Shown: positions 11,040-21,533 of the stretch, piece by piece
Position numbering within the stretch: the stretch's first letter is position 1
Layout of the letters: every line of letters begins with the position of its first letter
Source of the DNA: Patiria miniata
Lineage: Eukaryota; Echinodermata; Asteroidea; Valvatida; Asterinidae
Assembly (NCBI RefSeq): GCF_015706575.1
Contig: NW_024037059.1
Coordinates: 12,561,730-12,625,729 of the forward strand
Length of the DNA: 64,000 nt
Reading direction: 5' to 3'
Position numbers and translations under genes: made by a program
The notes under the pieces: model-generated
The model's input: the letters and a program-made list of their open reading frames with translations, nothing else
The model's database searches: none
What the model was told of the DNA's origin: nothing

Positions 11040-12925
11040 ACCTTTTATTTTTCGGACCTGGTTCCTCACATCAATTTCTGACATCTACAGAAAAAGTACA
11101 AAAGAAGAATGTTTTGACATGTAAAGCTTACATGTTCGTTAGCATTAACACGCGTACTAGTCTTTCCAATGCCATTCTGCACAATTTTGCCGCACATGCC
11201 AATCATACGCACACGCATGTTCGACTTGATTGCGCAATCATGGCTGTGATTTGTCAAATGGGTGAACGCGCAAAGTTTGATTGATAGGCCAGATCGGTCC
11301 ATTATAGCGACTTGCTTGCCATTAAGTAGAAATCTGAAATTTAATTTGTTGTTGAAACTAAAGTTTAATTTCCATATGTTGTTTTCTTTTTTAAACAAAA
11401 GTAATGGTTTATATATACATGTAGAAGTTGAAAGGAAGTTAACATCAATTTCTGACATCTACAACAACAAAAAGTACGAAAGAAGAATGTTTGACACTAC
11501 GTACACAAATTAAATTTGTAGTTGATACTTAAGTTTAAAGTTTCATTTTATTTATTTATTTTAACAATAGTAGTGATCATAAAGAAGTTGAAAGGAAGTT
11601 AACTTCAATTTCTGACATCTACAGAAATAAAAAGTACGAAAGAAGAATGTTTGACACGTAAAGCTTAGATTTTTCTTTTATTTGTTTATTCAAACAAAAT
11701 GAGTAATCTTTTAGAAATTCATAGTCAATTCTTAAGAGATGACATACATTCAGGAAGAGTGTAGATTGGTCCCAATCGTCACAGTACAATTTTGTAAATG
11801 GTGGGGGGGGGGGGGGGGGGGCACAGCTTGCCAAAGCACATATCTAGTTCTTGTCTTGGGCATTTTGCCACATAATAACTTATCACAGAAAACTGTACAT
11901 GTACTTAATAAAGTAAAGTATTTTTGACTGTTATTTTCTAGTGTTCACTCATTAAATATAATATTTGCATTGTGTAATCAATAGAACATATGGTTTATAA
12001 GAAGTGTATACTTAAGACTCGTGTACTATACAATGGATCTTCCCAGCTTTCCACTAAGCTACGCCCACTGCGTACAGGTTTGTGAGGATAACACGCGTAC
12101 TAGCCTTTCCAATGCCATTCTGCACAATTTTGCCGCGCGTGCCAAATATACGCACATGCATGTCCGACTTTTGTCCAACTTTTGATTGCGAATCATGGCT
12201 GTGATTTGTCAAATGGAGTGAACGCGCAAAGTTTGATTGATAGGCCGGATCGGTCCATTATAGCGACTTGCTTGCCATTAAGTTGAAATCTGAAATTTAA
12301 TTTGTAGTTGAAACTTAAGTTTAAATTTTCATTTTATTTATTTATTTTAACAAAAGTAGTGATCATAAAGAAGTTGAAAGGAAGTTAACATCAATTTCAA
12401 AAAGTACGAAAGAAGAATGTTTGACATGTAAAGCTTAGATTTTTTTTTATTTGTTTATTCAAACAAAATGAGTAACCTTTTAGAAATTCATAGTCGATTC
12501 TATATAAAGAAGTTGAAAGGAAGTTAACATCAATTTAAAAAAGTACGAAAGAAGAATGTTTGACATGTAAAGCTTAGATTTTTTTTTTATTTGTTTATTC
12601 AAACAAAATGAGTAATCTTTTAGAAATTCATACTCAATTCTTAAGAGATGACATACATTCAGGAAGAGTGTAGATTGGTCCCAATCGTCACAGTACAATT
12701 TTGTAACTGGTGGGGGGGGGGGGGGCACAGCTTGCCAAAGCACATATCTAGTAGTTCTTGTCTTGGGCATTTTGCCACATAATAACTTATCACAGAAAAC
12801 TACTTCTAATAAGTAAAGTATTTTTGACTGTTATTTTCTAGTGTTCACTCATTACATATAATATTTGCATTGTGTAATCAATAGAACACATGGTTTATAA
12901 GAAGTGTATATTTAAGACTCGTGCA
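11040..12925. repeat. Tandem array of units of about 0.9 kb (units 1 and 2)
   Basis: Unit 1 (from about 11140) and unit 2 (from about 12090) share long near-identical tracts. One begins ACACGCGTACTAG and continues through the GATAGGCCRGATCGGTCCAT region. Another runs from TTTAGAAATTCATAG to the CACATAATAACTTATCACAG region. Inside each unit a segment of about 70 bp (GAAGTTGAAAGGAAGTTAAC ... TCTGACATCTACAG ... AAGTACGAAAGAAGAATGTTTG) is itself repeated two or three times. A poly-G tract at the same place is 19 G in unit 1 (11803-11821) and 14 G in unit 2 (12712-12725). No coding signal. Confidence 0.75.
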
Positions 12926-13034
12926 CTATACAATTATAGCAATTTGCTTGTCATTTAGTTAAAATCTGAAATTTAATTTCTCGTTGAAATTAAAATTTTA
13001 ATTTCCATTTCATTTATTTACTTTAACAATATCA
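12926..13034. repeat. Left part of third 0.9-kb unit
   Basis: The sequence around 12960-13030 (AAATCTGAAATTTAATTT, then ATTTATTTA and a TTTAACAATA tract ending at GTGATCAT) continues the array and is cut by the hAT element. The unit resumes at 14841. Confidence 0.65.
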
Positions 13035-13042
13035 GTGATCAT

Positions 13043-14840
13043 CAGTGTTGGAGGTCTCGAGGCCGGCCTCGGCCTCGAGGCCGGCCTCGAGGCCGATTTT
13101 CATGGCCTCGGCCTCGGCCTTGGCCTCGGAGGTGCAATGCCTCGGCCTTGGCCTCGGCCTCGGAGCCTTCCGGCCTCGGCGAATCGGTCGAGGCCGGCTC
13201 GAGGCCGCCTATTTTTATGTGTTTTCTATTCTAATTAATTTTATTTGTTTACCGTATCAAACCCTCGAGATTCTGCTGCAGTGGGTTCCGTGAAACGAAC
13301 GCATACAATGTATACGCACGAATGAACTGGAAATGGTTGCATTATACGTACTCACGTACGTAGCATCTTCGCCTAGCCTGCGCTTCGGCTTTCCAAGTGC
13401 CTGCAAGCATTATAACTGTTACCACGTGCCAGACTACATAAGTCTGGCACCATTCCCATTTGCGTACAATAACATGTGGTAGTAGACTAGTCTGGTCGCA
13501 GTGTTGTACAAAATTTTCTCGTTTCGCCTCTGTACCCCGACCTTTAAAAATAATTTGCGGTAAGGTGCGGCAAGCTTAATCATTTCTTTTTATAGGCCAC
13601 TGTTTCAGTAAAAGTCTGAACTTTCTGGGTACGATCGTGTGTAGAAGTCCGTACCATTTTCCCCCCATAAAGATATGATAAAAACAATTACGATTTATCA
13701 AGTAGATTTTATTTTTACACGGCAATTTCAATGAAAGTTCCGGCTCACACGGTAATGTTTGGCGCAAATGGTCAATATGGAAAGCGCGATTTCATAATTC
13801 GTTTTTCCATCCAAATGAATGCAAAGTTCTGAATGAATGTTTTAATAATAAGAGTCAGTATTCCTCGTGGTACCAGGATACTTTTTTGTATTTTTAGAGC
13901 CATGTTGATACTTATTACATGTATAAGCACGGTTTGAAATTGACTAATTTTGCGTGGTTACAGATATACGGCCAAAACCTCTGGAATCCCTACCTCTTGC
14001 CATGATCTTAAAACTCTTCGAAGCCATTGGATTCAAATCGGATGATCCGAGAATTCATGGTCATTTTGATGAACTGAGTGAGTGATATCATGCACGCATG
14101 TTCCGTGTTACTTGGAGCGGGATTGGCCATTGCCAGACTTTGACTGGTACCGCTGTATTAACGGTGATAATGCGTGGACACTTATCCCGTTGTACGAGCG
14201 GGATTGGAACTATGCTTTGCCCGTGCGTAACGGCGGGCCATCTGGCATTGTCTGGTCGCATCGCGGTGTTTGCTCGGGCGCGCGCCTGGACAGTGCGAAA
14301 GTCGGGGGGGGGTCGTAACTTTTTGGTTATGAGTGGTAAAAACCTGACTCAAAAATCAAGTTGTTGTTTATTTAATGGGGATTCCTATGATATTAAGCAT
14401 TTTGATGCTAAAAGTAAACGATGTAAATCTTACAGAATAGAAACTCAAAAGTTGGCCATTTAAATTGTTGTATCTCCAAAGGGCAAACACCTATGAGACT
14501 GATTCAAACGCCATTGATTTGTTATGTAATTTGCTTTCAGTGATACAAAACTTGAGATTTCTTTCTTTAAAAAATTAAACTCCCTACAACAGGAAACCCA
14601 TTGCAAGCTGTACATTTTTTAAGCCAGGCACTGCAAAACTCAGTGAATTCAACTGAAAAGATGTTAAAACTCCAACATAATCTTAGCCTTGTTTTAGTGA
14701 TTTATATTTTATTATGTGTTTTGATAGCTGGCCTCGGCCTCGGCCTTGGCCTCGGAGGTGGTGGCCTCGGCCTTGGCCTTGGCCTCGTGGTTGTGGCCTC
14801 GGCCTTGGCCTTGGAGGTTGTGGCCTCGACTACAACACTG
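13043..14840. mobile_element. hAT-type DNA transposon, copy A (1798 bp)
   Basis: The 8-bp target duplication GTGATCAT flanks it at 13035-13042 and 14841-14848. The ends are inverted: CAGTGTTGGAGGTCTCGAGG at the left, and at the right the complement of CAGTGTTGTAGTCGAGGCC. CAGTG-like ends and an 8-bp duplication are typical of hAT elements. Both subterminal zones are arrays of GGCCTCGGCCTTGG-type units (13053-13207 and 14728-14827). The interior has one short exon-like segment (separate entry) but no transposase, so the copy is non-autonomous. It is inserted in the third unit of the 0.9-kb array, so it is younger than that array. A second copy is at 54560-56403. Confidence 0.88.
13964..14085 (+). 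CDS. Exon-like 40-codon segment inside hAT copy A
   Basis: An acceptor (GTGGTTACAG) ends at 13963. After it one frame is open to TGA at 14083-14085 and begins DIRPKPLESLPLAMILKLF and ends with DDPRIHGHFDELSE. It reads like real protein rather than random sequence, but I do not recognise the family. In copy B the same segment has indels that shift the frame, so if it ever was an exon only copy A keeps it. It may be a captured host exon or a remnant of the autonomous parent. Confidence 0.3.
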
Positions 14841-15720
14841 GTGATCATATACATGTAGAAGTTGAAAGGAAGTTTTTTCAATTTCTGAGGCCTACAGAGT
14901 TTCCAGTTTTATAATAAAGCTCAATTGTTCCTTTAAAGGGAAAATACAACATTTGCAAACATCAAAAAATAAAACTACCAAATCATTTTGAAATACCTTG
15001 CTGGACTGTTAGTGAATGACAGTGTAAAGCATCCTGTAAAATCATGGCACCTGGTATACTGTCATTTTCAAGAAAAGTGGTATTTTTGTATCAATTTCTA
15101 ACGCTGATCGGCCGATCAGCGTTGGAAAAACTGGCTTTTTTTCAAATACTGGCCCCAATTGACCATCGCACTTGTTTGCAATCGATTACACACCTATGAA
15201 CGGGTACAAGCCAGCTAGACTGATTCCCTGACCTTACAATTCCCCAATGTATGTAAACTGCTCTGTTTCTTCTTAAATGGAGTCAGGGAACCAGACTACA
15301 GGAAAATGATTGTTTTTCTTGGTTTTTATAGCATTTTTGAACCCAAAACCTCAAAAAGTCAGTGTAACTATATTTGCTATATATTTCCAACCCCCAATTC
15401 CATCCATTTCTGAAAATTACAGCAAAAGCAAATGATGTATATTCCCTTTAAGTTGTTTATTCAAACAAGTTATATAATCTTATAGAGGTTGATAGGCAGT
15501 TCGCAAGAGATGAAATACATTCAGAAAGTGTAGATTGGTCTCAATTTTAACAGTTCATGTTTGCAACTGGTGGGGGGGGGGGTCAAATAGTTTGCAACCT
15601 TATGACTGAACACAGATAACCGTATCACTAATATTGTTGACTTAACATAAGTAAAGTATTTTCATCTATTATTTTTCTAGTGTACACTTATTGCATAGAA
15701 TACATGTAATGATAATCGTT
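14841..15720. repeat. Right part of third 0.9-kb unit, with an intervening insert
   Basis: The array resumes after the hAT element with ATACATGTAGAAGTTGAAAG. From about 15447 it again matches units 1 and 2 (TTGTTTATTCAAACAA, then GAGATGAAATACATTCAG, a G11 tract at 15572-15582, and AAGTAAAGTATTTT). The 14930-15440 part between has no counterpart in units 1 and 2 and looks like a further insertion or older divergence. Confidence 0.6.
15100..15123. repeat. Perfect 24-bp palindrome
   Basis: The half-site AACGCTGATCGG is followed directly by its exact complement, with no loop. It lies in the unexplained 14930-15440 insert. The function is unknown. It could be the centre of a foldback element or a dimeric protein-binding site. 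Confidence 0.6.
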
Positions 15721-16237
15721 ATGCACACATGATAGAACAACTCCCGGAACAGTAAAATAAATAGTTTTGGCAGAGGTGAACACAAATACAAACTGCAAAT
15801 GTGGTATTTGAAATTGTTATGTCCTCTTACATACATTTTAAAACTGAAATGTTATCAAAACTTCACAAGAGATTAGAATGTACAAGACTTGTGTATTGCA
15901 ATTTTTTCCAAGCCCAGAGAGTGCTAATTGTGACCCCTAGAACAGAAGACTAGAGTTTGGAACTCTGTATTTTTGTCGTTGGTTTTTAATAATTATCTTT
16001 TTCCAAGTTGGCATCTATCTTTGATAATTAACATTGTTTGCAGAAATAAATGTTTCAGTTAATTTGTTGAGTTCAATCTATCTATGTGACTTTGTATATA
16101 TTTTTTTCTCTTTTCTTTTCCGTTTCTTTTATTGCTATGAATGACCTTAGAAAACACCAACAAATGACATTTTGAAAATTTCAAATCTTAATTACAAATC
16201 TTATTTACATCTTGTATACCTTATACTAGATGTCTCC
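15721..16237. other. Non-coding stretch before the 72-bp satellite
   Basis: AT-rich, with no exon, repeat or inverted ends that I can support. Confidence 0.3.
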
Positions 16238-16650
16238 TGTAATGGACATGCAAGCGTGGGCCTATTAATTGATTATACCACCGTGGACGTCTTGTGTTCG
16301 TTATACTCCTGTCTGTTCCTTGCTCTATGCTGTAATGGACATGCAAGCGTGGACTTATTAATCGACTATACCACCGTGGACGTCTTGTGTTCGTTATACT
16401 CATGTAATGGACATGCAAGCGTGGACTTATTAATTGACTATACCACCGTGGACGTCTTGTGTTCGTTATACTCATGTAATGGACATGCAAGCGTGGACCT
16501 ATTAATCGACTATACCACCGTGGACGTCTTGTGTTCGTTATACTCATGTAATGGACATGCAAGCGTGGACCTACTATTAATCGACTATATCACCGTGGAC
16601 GTCTTGTGTTCGTTATACTCATGTAATGGACATGCAAGCGTGGACTTATT
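16238..16650. repeat. 72-bp satellite, left block (about six units)
   Basis: Units start with TGTAATGGACATGCAAGCGT at 16238, 16331, 16403, 16475, 16547 and 16622. The regular spacing is 72 bp. The first gap is 93 (a 21-bp extra piece) and one is 75. As 72 is a multiple of three with no stop, both strands carry long open frames (a 24-residue periodic protein on +, another on -), which I take as by-products. The array is interrupted at 16651 by a LINE fragment and continues at 17187. Confidence 0.85.
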
Positions 16651-17186
16651 CAATTCAATTCAATTCAATAAGACATTTATTCCATACTCTTTTTGGAAAA
16701 CGCATCGATAATTAAAGAAAACCTGTACACAGGAAAATAACAAAGTACATTGTAACTATACATGTATTATATTAAATAATAAACAAAAAAGTGAACGCTT
16801 GGAACTAATAATCAAATTAAAGAAAAGGATATATGTACAAGAGAAAAGAAAGAGCATGGGGCTGTTAATAAGCCGAGGCTTGTAATAAACAGCCCATTCA
16901 GACAACAGCAGCAACAACATCAACAGCTACAAAACGAAACAAGGACGGGACAGACTACACAAAAAAAGACAGGAGAAGAGCTGAAGGCAAAATAATAAAA
17001 AGAAAGAATTTAATAACTGATGACGAATAAAAACGTAAATAAATAAGGAGAGGACTAAAGCTATGTTACATAATGGGAGAGGAGGACTCTTTTGTAAGAA
17101 GTCTTAAATCGACCCACAGACGACTTCGTTCTTACGTCAACAGGGATGGCATTCCATCAACGGGGACCGTAAAACCGAAGGGTGTT
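16651..17186 (-). mobile_element. 5'-truncated non-LTR retrotransposon (LINE) 3' end
   Basis: Read on the minus strand, 17186 down to about 17060 encodes the end of a reverse-transcriptase ORF: TLRFYGPR, WNAIPVDVRTKSSVGRFKT, SYKRVLLSHYVT then stop. The W-N-x-I/L-P-x-x-(I/V)R...FK pattern is characteristic of the C-terminus of CR1/L2-type and related LINEs. A 3' UTR of about 400 bp follows and the element ends in a (TTGAA)n-like tail (at 16651-16672 on +). There is one in-frame stop in the preserved part. It sits inside a 72-bp satellite unit. Nothing upstream of the last roughly 45 codons is present, as expected for incomplete reverse transcription. Confidence 0.72.
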
Positions 17187-17300
17187 AATAATCGACTATA
17201 CCACCGTGGACGTCTTGTGTTCGTTATACTCCTGTAATGGACATGCAAGCGTGGACCTATTAATTGACTATACCAGCGTGGACGTCTTGCGTACGTCCAT
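17187..17300. repeat. 72-bp satellite, right block
   Basis: The array resumes with AATCGACTATACCACCGTGG, then one full unit starting near 17234 and a diverged end. It confirms that the LINE landed inside a pre-existing array. Confidence 0.75.
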
Positions 17301-17485
17301 GGTTTGAATGTGAAAACTTCGTGAAGCCAGAAAGCTTCAGTAACCTGTTACCGCCCATTTTTAAGACGTCCGCGGTTAAAACTTTAATTTTCTGCTAACA
17401 CAGCGTAAGTAGCCCTTAAAATACTGCAGACCTCGTTTGTATGGTAAAACATGAAAGTCCACATTGGCAGGTCATTACAAGTATG

Positions 17486-18330
17486 GGTGTGTGTGTGTGT
17501 GTAATGGGTGCATTGTCTCAACACTTATTAATTACATGTTACATTTTACTCTATTATTAAACAGAGTCGGATGAATCAACACAAGGATTGCTTGTTGGAA
17601 GTTTGTCGCCTTTCTGGTGAGAGTCCTGCCCAACAGAAGTATAGAAATCCTGTGCTGAAAGAGCAGTTTGCTGTGGACATCAAGGCTGCTTTTGACATCG
17701 CTGTAGCTGACAATGTGATGGGCATCTATCCTCCCTATGTGAGCTGAAGCTAAGGAGACAGAAAGAAAACTGCGCAAAGTGTAAAAAAGCTGTTTGCAAC
17801 ATAAAAATCACCACTGTCACTAGTTCATGTGACAGGTGCACTGGTGAAGTCGTTGTGACCTTAGATGATCACCGCACTACGGCTGGGAAGTTTTCCTTCA
17901 TGGTCTTGAAAGGGGAAAATAGAGTAAGAATCGTCAAAGTTGATGAGATGGGCAAAATCCCATAGTGTTTTTCACAATCCTGGCCAATTTTTCGTGGGTG
18001 CTTAATATTTGTGGCATCACTTGTAATAGTGATCACCCGTTGTGCAAGGATGTCCCGGAGTTCCTGAGTCCCGAAGACATCTTCATCATGTTCAGCAAGC
18101 TTGATGGGATGCATGCATGTCTGGGAAATCCTGACTTCCCTGAACTGGTGGCATCGAAGTGTGGCTCAGAAGGTCAAGTTCCAACAAAGATCACTAACAA
18201 TGATGTCGTTGTGGACGGGACAGTTAAGTGCGGCACAAGAAATGTCTCCTTTTGGTGCAATCAAGTGGAACAAGATGTGACTACTGTAAAGTACACAAAG
18301 GTGATCTCTCATCTGCTACAAGCCAGTTAA
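17486..18330 (+). pseudogene. Second copy of BEN-gene exon 1 (decayed)
   Basis: It is nearly identical to 5617-6494, including the upstream intronic tract (TGTGTGTAATGGGTGCATTG, AACACTTATTAATTACATG) and the acceptor AG. Relative to the first copy it has an 11-bp deletion near 17740 (after CTCCCTATGTG), a 2-bp insertion near 17955 and a 6-bp loss near 18197, so the frame is broken. The shared N-terminal module includes CRLSG and CLGNPDFPELVASK. Identity ends at about 18330, where copy 1 runs into its intron and this copy runs into transposase-like sequence. Confidence 0.85.
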
Positions 18331-18720
18331 TAGGGAAGCAACAACGCAGCGGATCAGCATCATCCAAAGCCCCAAATATTACCTTGTCAAAGCAGCAGCT
18401 TCAGGAGAGGTGGTAGATCTCCAGAGTGATAGAAGGAATTTGCTGCGAAGAAATGCTGCACTGGAAACCAAAATATCATCCGTGATGGAAGCAGAAATTA
18501 TTCACCTTTATACTCCTCTACAGGAGAAGGGAATGGAGGAGGTATTTGCTAACTTAGATGAGACCCTCACCAATGACATTTTCGGACAGAATACCCCAGC
18601 GAGGCTTCTTTGGGATCAAAAGAAGAGTGCTGTTGCCAAGGGAAAACAAATGCCCTGGCACCCTGCTGTTGCAGGTGGTGCATTGCAAAGCATTCAAGGT
18701 CAGCGTCCGCTTACAACTTC
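18228..18720 (+). pseudogene. Transposase-like segment fused after the exon-1 copy
   Basis: With frame changes the strand reads CDYCKVHKGDLSSATSQL, then a Lys/Arg-rich coiled region (VDLQSDRRNLLRRNAALETK), MEAEIIHLYTPLQEK and LLWDQKKSAVAKGK-x-x-PWHPAV, with RWCIAKHS in the next frame. The block (F/L)W-x-Q-(Q/K)K...WHP-x-(V/I)-x-RWC is familiar from an expanded group of invertebrate proteins resembling the N-terminal part of P-element/THAP9-type transposases. At least two frame changes are needed, near 18413 and 18665. Sequence beyond about 18720 is not recognisable, so the catalytic part is absent. Confidence 0.5.
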
Positions 18721-19100
18721 CCCCTCTTAATGCCCTCTTTTGGCACCGATTTCCCCCTCTTAATGCTCGCTTTTGGCCCAGTGTTGTCATTGTGTTGATG
18801 GGGAGAGGCCTATTCTGACAAAGTATCTGTGTTTTGGGGTCGTCACAAAAGAAAGGCATGTCACCTTTTCACGCATGCTAGAACTTGAACCGAATGATGT
18901 CAAATGTGACCCGCCATCCCAAAACCAGGCAGAAGTCGGCAAACGCCTTTTTTCGAGATACATGTAAGGTACCGGTACTTACATTTTGTACAACGAAAAA
19001 ATGCATGCATGGTCGAAAAAAAGATTTCATTCATAAATCGGTAGCTACTCTTATATTCTATCGGTTGTCAAAATTTAAGCCTTATAAATTTCTCTAAAGT
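18721..19100. other. Spacer with a short direct repeat
   Basis: CCCCCTCTTAATGC followed by CTTTTGGC occurs twice at 18719-18775. No gene is seen in the remainder up to the MULE. Confidence 0.35.
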
Positions 19101-19127
19101 CACATTTTGGGCACTTTTTGGGTCAAG

Positions 19128-20626
19128 ATGCCAATCAAGTATCCTTGCCTCTTCTGTAAGAAGTCTGTTCGTGCGAACCAGCATGCTTTCCAGTGTGAGC
19201 GCTGCCAGGGATGGCAGCATGTTGGCTGCAACTCTGGTTTTAGTCACCAGCAGTACCTGGAGATCCGTGACGATCCATCCAGGCTGGACGTTTGGATCTG
19301 TGCACCCTGTACAAGTCAAGACCAAGAACAGGAGGAAGACCCGATGGACATCGAGGAGAACGGAGACGTCCCTACCGATGACGGTGGTTTCAACGTCGAG
19401 ACCGACTTTGTTGTACCACTTGAAGTAGCCGAGAACCCCCTCCCCGATGCTGCCCTACCTGCTGTAATCCCTGGCCTAGGTGATGAGGACATCACTTCCT
19501 AAAAGACGGTGGAGTCCGGCACGAAACGGGGTAAAGTCATCTTGGTTGATAGTCACGGCTACACCTACACGAAGAAGTGGAAGAAGGCCGGTTCCACTTC
19601 TTCCAAAGTCACATGGCTGTGTAGCGTCCGGGGCAAGTTGCACAGGTGTGCCGTGTCTGTTCACCAAGATGGCAACCTTTTTCATGCTGGACTTCACACC
19701 AAGCATACGCATCCAGCGCATCCTGGGGCAGACGTCGCAGTTCAAGTGAAGGCGTTGGTGATAACCAAGGCCAAGGCTGACATCATACAATCAGCAGGGG
19801 CCATTGTCGAGGATGTCATCACCACACTGACGCACCCGCTGCAAGTTGTCCTAATCCAACCAACCTGTCCCGGGCTGTAAACCGTCACCGCCAGAGCCAG
19901 CGCCCTCCCAAGCCACGAGACATTGACTTTATAATTGACCAAGGCTTCATCCCCGAACACTTCCTCCAGAAAGACATTCACCTTGGTTGTGCTCGCCATG
20001 AGGTGTTTTTTTAAACCAGATCAACTCCATGTGCTGGATGGCGCCAAGACCTGGTACTTGGATGGAACTTTCAAGTTGGTGAAACGTCCGTTCACCCAAC
20101 TGTTCTCAGTTCACGCCTTCGTCAAGGGAGACACCGGTGGGATGAAGTTCGGGATTTCATCGGCCAGCTGTTGTCACTCCCGTTCTTGCCTAATGAACAT
20201 ATCGGGCCAGCTTTTGAAGAACTCGGCAGCCTGGTGACTGATCAACCCGCCATGGTCGAGCTGTGCAGCTACCTTCGCACCACGTGGCTGGAGAACTCAA
20301 CATGGAGCCCACGTGACTGGTCAGTGTTCATGCGGAGTATCCGCACGAACAATGACGTGGAGGGCTGGCATCGGAGACTTATTGGGCGGGCAGGATGTCA
20401 CACCGTCCAATTCTACAACGTCATCAAGCTCCTGTACACAGAATCCAGCTACGAAAACGTCCAGCTAAGGCTGGTCAAAGAAGCTCGACTCTGCAGGAAC
20501 CAGCAGCGGATGTACCGGCAGGTTCAAGGGAAGATTTTCAAGTTGTGGGACGACTACCAAGCCCGTCGCCTCACAACATCGGGACTCCTGGCAGCCTGCA
20601 ATTACCTGACAGGTCCAGCCCTGTAG
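19128..20626 (+). pseudogene. PHD-FLYWCH-MULE transposase (Mutator-like DNA transposon), broken
   Basis: Intronless. From ATG 19128: a PHD-like zinc finger (CLFCKKSVRANQHAFQCERC, GWQHVGC, WICAPC), an acidic linker, then a FLYWCH zinc finger (KVILVDSHGYTYTKKW, WLCSV, C, H-x-H-PAHP), a linker, the MULE start [14 protein letters not shown] and [24 protein letters not shown], then [14 protein letters not shown] and RTNNDVEGWHRRLIGRAG. The order matches metazoan FLYWCH-bearing MULEs. Damage: an in-frame stop at 19500-19502, frame changes near 19865 and 20010, and a central loss around 20145, where the region between HAFVKG and the FLPNEHI block is almost gone, removing most of the DDE core. It cannot encode an active transposase. 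No terminal repeats were identified. Confidence 0.8.
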
Positions 20627-21390
20627 GTCAACAACAAAACAACCGGTCCTTCTCAGGACCAACATATCTACAAAAGAGATTGTTGTCTTGAAGATTTGCA
20701 TCAAAGGCAGAATAAAAACGGAAATAAATGATTAATAAAAAATTACATGTTTTCGTTTTCTCCACAGATTAGAAAAAGAGCCTAATTTTTTATGCAATGC
20801 GAAATTTTTTTTTTTTATTACTGCCAAAACAATGCCAAACTGAACACATTGAAAAACATTGAACATTTCAAAACTAGTGAATTGCATTTTATTACTCACA
20901 ACAGTTTTTTTGAATTGAAATTAAACCTTGATAATTATAGAAGAGTGAAAACATTAACACCAGGGTAGATTGAAACATTGAAAAGTTTACAAACAATTGA
21001 ATTGCATTTTATGACCTACAATAGTTTTAAATTAAAGTCAAAACTTGATAATTATAGAACACGAAAGACGTTTACGTAAATTCAACATGAAATTTAATAA
21101 CAAAAAGTACAATTTCGAAAAAAAAAGCAACCAAAGAAAATCACGCTACAATATAGAAGACAAACATCGTCGATCATAACCTAAGGTCAAAAACCCACAA
21201 ACCGCAGGGTAGATAAAATCCAAGCTCCAAGAAGAACAAAAAACATGCAGTGGCAGGTTAAAAAAATCAGACAAAACAAACCGCAGCGCCGCCAACACAA
21301 GTCCCGTGAACCACCAAGAGTGATTGACAGTAGCATTGTTGTTCAATAGAAAAGGATTTGGAACCCTTTGTCACGTGTGCAATGAATCCT
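20627..21390. repeat. AT-rich tail with a duplication of about 120 bp
   Basis: A segment containing GAATTGCATTTTAT, an ACAACAGTTTT-like tract and TTGATAATTATAGAA occurs at about 20850-20945 and again, diverged, at 20970-21060. No gene is seen. It may be the 3' part of the MULE or of its host locus. Confidence 0.4.
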
Positions 21391-21533
21391 GGGTGCGAAA
21401 CGACCTGGGTACGAAACGACCTGGGTACGAAACGACCTGGGTACGAAACGACCTGGGTACGAAACGACCTGGGTACGAAACGACCTGGGTACGAAACAAC
21501 CTGGGTACGAAACGACTTGGGTACGAAACGACC
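21391..21533. repeat. 16-bp minisatellite (GGGTACGAAACGACCT)n, nine units
   Basis: Nine head-to-tail units of exactly 16 bp, almost without variation (one GGGTGCG at the left, single changes in the last units). Because 16 is not a multiple of three, all three frames cycle through the same peptides. It belongs in architecture with the other 16-bp loci at 38508, 39129, 41066 and 54535/56404. Confidence 0.9.

Noticed and set aside
13035-13293. Gly/Leu-rich frames over GGCCTCGG arrays
   Set aside because: They follow from the subterminal hAT repeats; the same occurs at 14601-14914, 54447-54773 and 56173-56424.
16238-16650. CRISPR-like regular repeats
   Set aside because: The repeats are contiguous with no unique spacers, and the DNA is eukaryotic.
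16221-16711. Long open frames on both strands over the 72-bp repeat
   Set aside because: They arise because the unit length is a multiple of three with no stop; no start context, splice site or domain supports a gene.
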